Origin: Kitasatospora phosalacinea
Lineage (GTDB): Bacteria; Actinomycetota; Actinomycetes; Streptomycetales; Streptomycetaceae
Direction of reading: 5' to 3'
DNA: 64,000 nt
Assembly (NCBI RefSeq): GCF_030268885.1
Contig: NZ_BSSA01000028.1
Location: forward strand, 49,265 to 113,264
This document shows, piece after piece, positions 61,629-64,000 of this stretch. Position numbers and translations under genes: made by a program. Under the pieces are notes generated by a model. That model was not told the DNA's origin and made no database searches. It saw nothing but the letters and a program-made list of their open reading frames with translations. Position 1 is the first letter of the stretch. The number at the start of each line of letters is the position of its first letter.

Positions 61629-62753
61629 TCACGGGACGGGGTCCGCGTCCGGTTCCTCGGAGGGCGTGCCGTCGGTGACGCTGCTGATCAGGTCGACCAG
61701 CCCGGCGCGTCCGCCGCGGCGCAGCTCGCGGCGCTGGCGGACCGCGCCGTTGCCCTCGGTCAGCAGGCGGCTGAGCAGGGGTTCGACCCACGGGGTGTCG
61801 CCGTGGCGGCGCAGGGCGGGGCCGAGGGTGTCCAGGACGCGGTCCAGCACCGCGGGCGGGGAGTCCAGCGTGCCGGTGCGGGGGTCGTGGAGCCGCTCGG
61901 TGCAGCCGTGGCGGGCGGCGTACCAGACCGCGGCGGCCAGGGCCTCGTGGTGGGGCGCGGCGGACGCGGGGAGCGGGTCGGTGAGCAGGGTGGCGGCGAT
62001 CGCCCGGACCAGCCCGGCCAGCATCACGGCCTCGTCGACCCGGAGTTGGACGTCCATGGCCCGGATCTCGACGGTGGGGTAGCGCTCGGAGAGCCTGGCC
62101 TGCCAGTAGAGCTGGCCGGTGTCGCCGATCAGCCCGGTGTCGACCAGGGCGCGGATCCGGGCGTCGTAGTCGGCGGCGCCGTCGAAGTGCGGGGGCACGC
62201 CGCTGACCGGCCACCGGCTGAAGATCACCGTCCGCCAGTCGGCGAAGCCGGTGTCGACGCCGTTCCACAGCGGCGAGTTGGCGGACAGCGCGACGAGCAG
62301 CGGCAGCCAGGGGCGCAGGCCGTTGAGGACGGCGACGCCCGCCTCGCGGTCCGGGACGCCGACGTGCACGTGCATGCCGGTGATCAGCTGTTCGTCCGTC
62401 AGCTGCGGGGCGTCCGCGTGGATGGTGCGGTAGCGGGGGGTGTCGCTGACCGGCACCGCCAGCCGGTCGGCGAAGGGCGCGGCGCCGCAGGCGGCCAGTC
62501 GGCAGCCGTGCGAGGCGGCGGCCGCGGCGAGGGCGCCGCGCAGCCGTCCCAGGTGGGCGCCGACCTCGTCGAGCGTGCTGCAGACCGGGGTGGCGACCTC
62601 CAACTGCGCCTGCAACAGCTCGCGTTGCACCTCGTCCCCGTCGATCCCCGGTTGTTGGTCCGCTGCCTTCCGGACCTGCTCGGCCCGGGCCACCGGCACG
62701 CCGGTGGCGGCGTCCAGCAGCAGGTACTCCTCTTCCACACCCACGGTCACCAT
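61629..62753 (-). CDS. GCS2-type carboxylate-amine ligase (YbdK family)
   Basis: A 374-residue glutamate-cysteine-ligase-2 family protein. VGVEEEYLLLDAATG is the N-terminal catalytic segment, THADAPQL/GMHVHVGVPD and FSRWPVSG lie in the core, and YPTVEIRAMDVQLRVDEAV is the conserved metal-binding stretch. It forms a gamma-glutamyl or similar amide bond; the natural product in actinomycetes is often unknown. Confidence 0.88.
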   Translation of the reverse strand: MVTVGVEEEYLLLDAATGVPVARAEQVRKAADQQPGIDGDEVQRELLQAQLEVATPVCSTLDEVGAHLGRLRGALAAAAASHGCRLAACGAAPFADRLAVPVSDTPRYRTIHADAPQLTDEQLITGMHVHVGVPDREAGVAVLNGLRPWLPLLVALSANSPLWNGVDTGFADWRTVIFSRWPVSGVPPHFDGAADYDARIRALVDTGLIGDTGQLYWQARLSERYPTVEIRAMDVQLRVDEAVMLAGLVRAIAATLLTDPLPASAAPHHEALAAAVWYAARHGCTERLHDPRTGTLDSPPAVLDRVLDTLGPALRRHGDTPWVEPLLSRLLTEGNGAVRQRRELRRGGRAGLVDLISSVTDGTPSEEPDADPVP

Positions 62754-62773
62754 GTGCGGCGGCTACCCCCGGA

Positions 62774-62803
62774 CGGGCCGTCCAACCGCGGTCGGACGGC
62801 CCG
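62774..62803 (-). terminator. Terminator hairpin
   Basis: A perfect 10-bp stem CGGGCCGTCC (62774-62783) with 62794-62803, between the 65-residue gene and the GCS2 gene. Confidence 0.6.
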
Positions 62804-62824
62804 GGTGCGGAAGAGCGGGGCCGG

Positions 62825-63022
62825 TCAGGGGTGGTCGGGCCGCTGCTCGGGCGGGGCGCCGCCGGTGCGGCCGCCGCCCTTGTCGCCCCTGTCCTGTCCG
62901 GTGGGGCGCTCGTCCTCCCGGCCCGGCCCTCCTGCGGTGTCCGCCTTCGCCCCGGCGGAGCCCTGGACGTTCGCGCCCTTGGCGCTGCGGCGCAGTTCCG
63001 GCTGCTGCGGGTTGTTGCCCAT
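62825..63022 (-). CDS. Small hydrophilic disordered protein, 65 residues
   Basis: A 65-residue Gly/Arg/Asp/Gln-rich protein starting MGNNPQQPELRRSAKG, with GAGGAGAACGCC before the ATG and its own terminator. It has no hydrophobic core. The type is common beside stress genes of streptomycetes; function unknown. Confidence 0.55.
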   Translation of the reverse strand: MGNNPQQPELRRSAKGANVQGSAGAKADTAGGPGREDERPTGQDRGDKGGGRTGGAPPEQRPDHP

Positions 63023-63086
63023 GGCGTTCTCCTCTCCTCGCCGGGCGCCTGTCCGGGCCGCGGCGGGGCAAACGCCGGGCGCAGCA

Positions 63087-63136
63087 GCACGGCGGCCCGC
63101 GACCCCGTCGGTGCGAGGGGTCGCGGGCCGCCGTGC
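63087..63136 (-). terminator. Terminator after the hemerythrin-like gene
   Basis: A perfect 20-bp stem (63087-63106 with 63117-63136) and a ten-base loop, 26 bases past the stop; the strongest hairpin in the window. Confidence 0.85.
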
Positions 63137-63161
63137 CGTTCGGACGGGCCGGGCGGGGGCG

Positions 63162-63740
63162 TCAGTCGCGGTGCTGGGCGAAGGCGTCCTTGGCGCGGTC
63201 CAGCAGGGAGGCGAACGGGCCCACCGTCCACTGCAGGGCCGGCTTGCCGGCGGTGCCCGGGTGCGGGTGGGTCGGCGCGATCCGCTCGGCCGCCAGGAGG
63301 CGGCGGCCCATCGCCCGGCGCTGCTCCGCGTCGCAGGAGGCCAGCAGCGCGGGGAACTCCTCCTTCTCCTCGTGCTGCGCGTGGGCCTCGACCGCCAGCT
63401 GGAAGGCGGCCAGCTCGGCGTCGAACTCGGGGCTCGCCACGTCGAGCTTCTCCAGGTCCCGCAGGGCGCGGTTGGCCTCGGCCTCCTCCTCGTTGCGGGC
63501 CGTGGCCTCGGACTTGCCCGCCGCGCGCTCGGCCGCGGGCCGCACCACGAGCTCCTCGCCGGTCTCGTGGACCGCCAGCAGCGCCCGCAGCTCGTCGAAC
63601 GCCTGCTGCTTGTGCTCGCCCTGCGCGGCCCGGACGTCCGCGAACAGCCCGCGGATCCGCTGGTGCTGCGCCAGCAGGACGTCGACGACGTCCTCCTGCG
63701 GCGTGGTTCCGGTCCCCGTTGCGGTGGTCGTGCCGGTCAT
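63162..63740 (-). CDS. Hemerythrin-like HHE domain protein
   Basis: A 192-residue helical protein with hemerythrin spacing of metal ligands: LLAQHQRIRGLF, ELRALLAVHETGEELVV and EAHAQHEEKEEFP. Such proteins bind a di-iron centre that senses oxygen or handles iron and redox stress. Long acidic helices (AAGKSEATARNEEEAEAN) fill the middle. ATG 63740 is preceded by GAGAGGAG. Confidence 0.88.
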   Translation of the reverse strand: MTGTTTATGTGTTPQEDVVDVLLAQHQRIRGLFADVRAAQGEHKQQAFDELRALLAVHETGEELVVRPAAERAAGKSEATARNEEEAEANRALRDLEKLDVASPEFDAELAAFQLAVEAHAQHEEKEEFPALLASCDAEQRRAMGRRLLAAERIAPTHPHPGTAGKPALQWTVGPFASLLDRAKDAFAQHRD

Positions 63741-63816
63741 GGTCTGACTCCTCTCGCTACCGGATCGCTGTCCGCAGTCGTCTCACCGGCCACCCCGGTG
63801 CCAAACCGTCCTGCCG

Positions 63817-63849
63817 CTTGTTGACTTGCGTTTGTTCTTGTTGAAAGAT
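63817..63849. promoter_or_regulatory. Direct repeat and promoter before galE
   Basis: CTTGTTGA occurs at 63817-63824 and 63837-63844, exactly 20 bp (two helical turns) apart. TTGACT (63821-63826) and AAAGAT (63844-63849) form a candidate promoter over it. The repeat may be the operator of a gal regulator. Confidence 0.4.
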
Positions 63850-63897
63850 GATCGATCAGTCGAGCGGTGGACGCCGAACGTCGTGGAGGTCGAGGGC

Positions 63898-64000
63898 ATG
63901 AGCAAGTACCTGGTCACGGGTGGAGCCGGCTACGTGGGCAGTGTGGTGGCGGCGCACCTGTTGGAGGCGGGGCACCAGGTGACCGTGCTGGACGACCTGT
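63898..64000 (+). CDS. galE: UDP-glucose 4-epimerase, N-terminal part
   Basis: The first 34 codons are present; the rest lies beyond the window. They encode SKYLVTGGAGYVGSVVAAHL, the Rossmann TGGAGYVGS motif of GalE, then HQVTVLDDL. The enzyme interconverts UDP-glucose and UDP-galactose. GGAGGTCGAGGGC precedes the ATG. A galE-galK order would fit the galactosidase at the left end, but this cannot be seen. Confidence 0.85.
   Translation, partial: MSKYLVTGGAGYVGSVVAAHLLEAGHQVTVLDDL

Overview
The window is about 73% G+C, with GTG and TTG starts, leaderless and strongly Shine-Dalgarno-led genes, twin-arginine and Sec signal peptides, a chaplin, a SpoIIE-type phosphatase and LacI/ROK sugar control. 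It fits a Streptomyces or Kitasatospora chromosome; the species cannot be told from the sequence. I see no rRNA, tRNA, insertion sequence, prophage or CRISPR array.

Most of the window is a plant cell-wall utilisation region. 1-4.1 kb: the end of a beta-galactosidase (GH42) and GH43 operon, then a decayed second GH42 gene. 4.1-8.4 kb: a secreted GH127-type beta-L-arabinofuranosidase with lectin domains and a secreted alpha/beta hydrolase. 8.7-18.5 kb: an aromatic-acid block (MFS transporter, MaoC hydratase, acyl-CoA ligase, amidohydrolase, SDR, PaaX-type regulator, vanillate demethylase-like oxygenase and reductase with a 59-residue protein between them, IclR regulator). It suits CoA-dependent breakdown of ferulate or coumarate released from arabinoxylan. 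18.7-26.4 kb: secreted GH9 cellulase, CE1-type esterase, GH10 xylanase and GH62 arabinofuranosidase, three of them with CBM13. 26.5-35.2 kb: a GH1 beta-glucosidase operon with a complete Opp/Dpp-type ABC importer and an adjacent LacI regulator. 35.5-37.9 kb: two GH6 cellulases. 38.0-42.6 kb: xylFGH D-xylose importer with a rok7B7-like ROK regulator. 43.2-48.7 kb: fructosamine kinase, a second LacI regulator and a 1035-residue multi-domain GH43. 49.1-55.4 kb: a CUT1 importer without ATPase, GH51 and GH43.

Regulation is unusually readable. Twelve 14-16 bp operators with an AGCGCT (once AGCGTT) core fall into four arm classes: TGTTAGC, TGTGAGC, TGGGAGC and TGGAAGC. They mark GH127, GH9, GH10, GH62, GH1, GH6, the large GH43 and the xyl operon. 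Several lie inside recognisable promoters. The TGGAAGC class surrounds the LacI gene at 34.2-35.2 kb; the TGTTAGC/TGTGAGC classes suit the second LacI protein, whose recognition helix resembles that of E. coli LacI. A separate shared motif links the MFS and SDR promoters.

55.4-64 kb is a different neighbourhood: chaplin, PfkB-type kinase, TspO-like membrane protein, PAS-SpoIIE phosphatase, M20 peptidase, GCS2-type ligase, hemerythrin-like protein, several tiny hydrophilic proteins and the start of galE. Perfect hairpins of 10-20 bp separate many transcription units.
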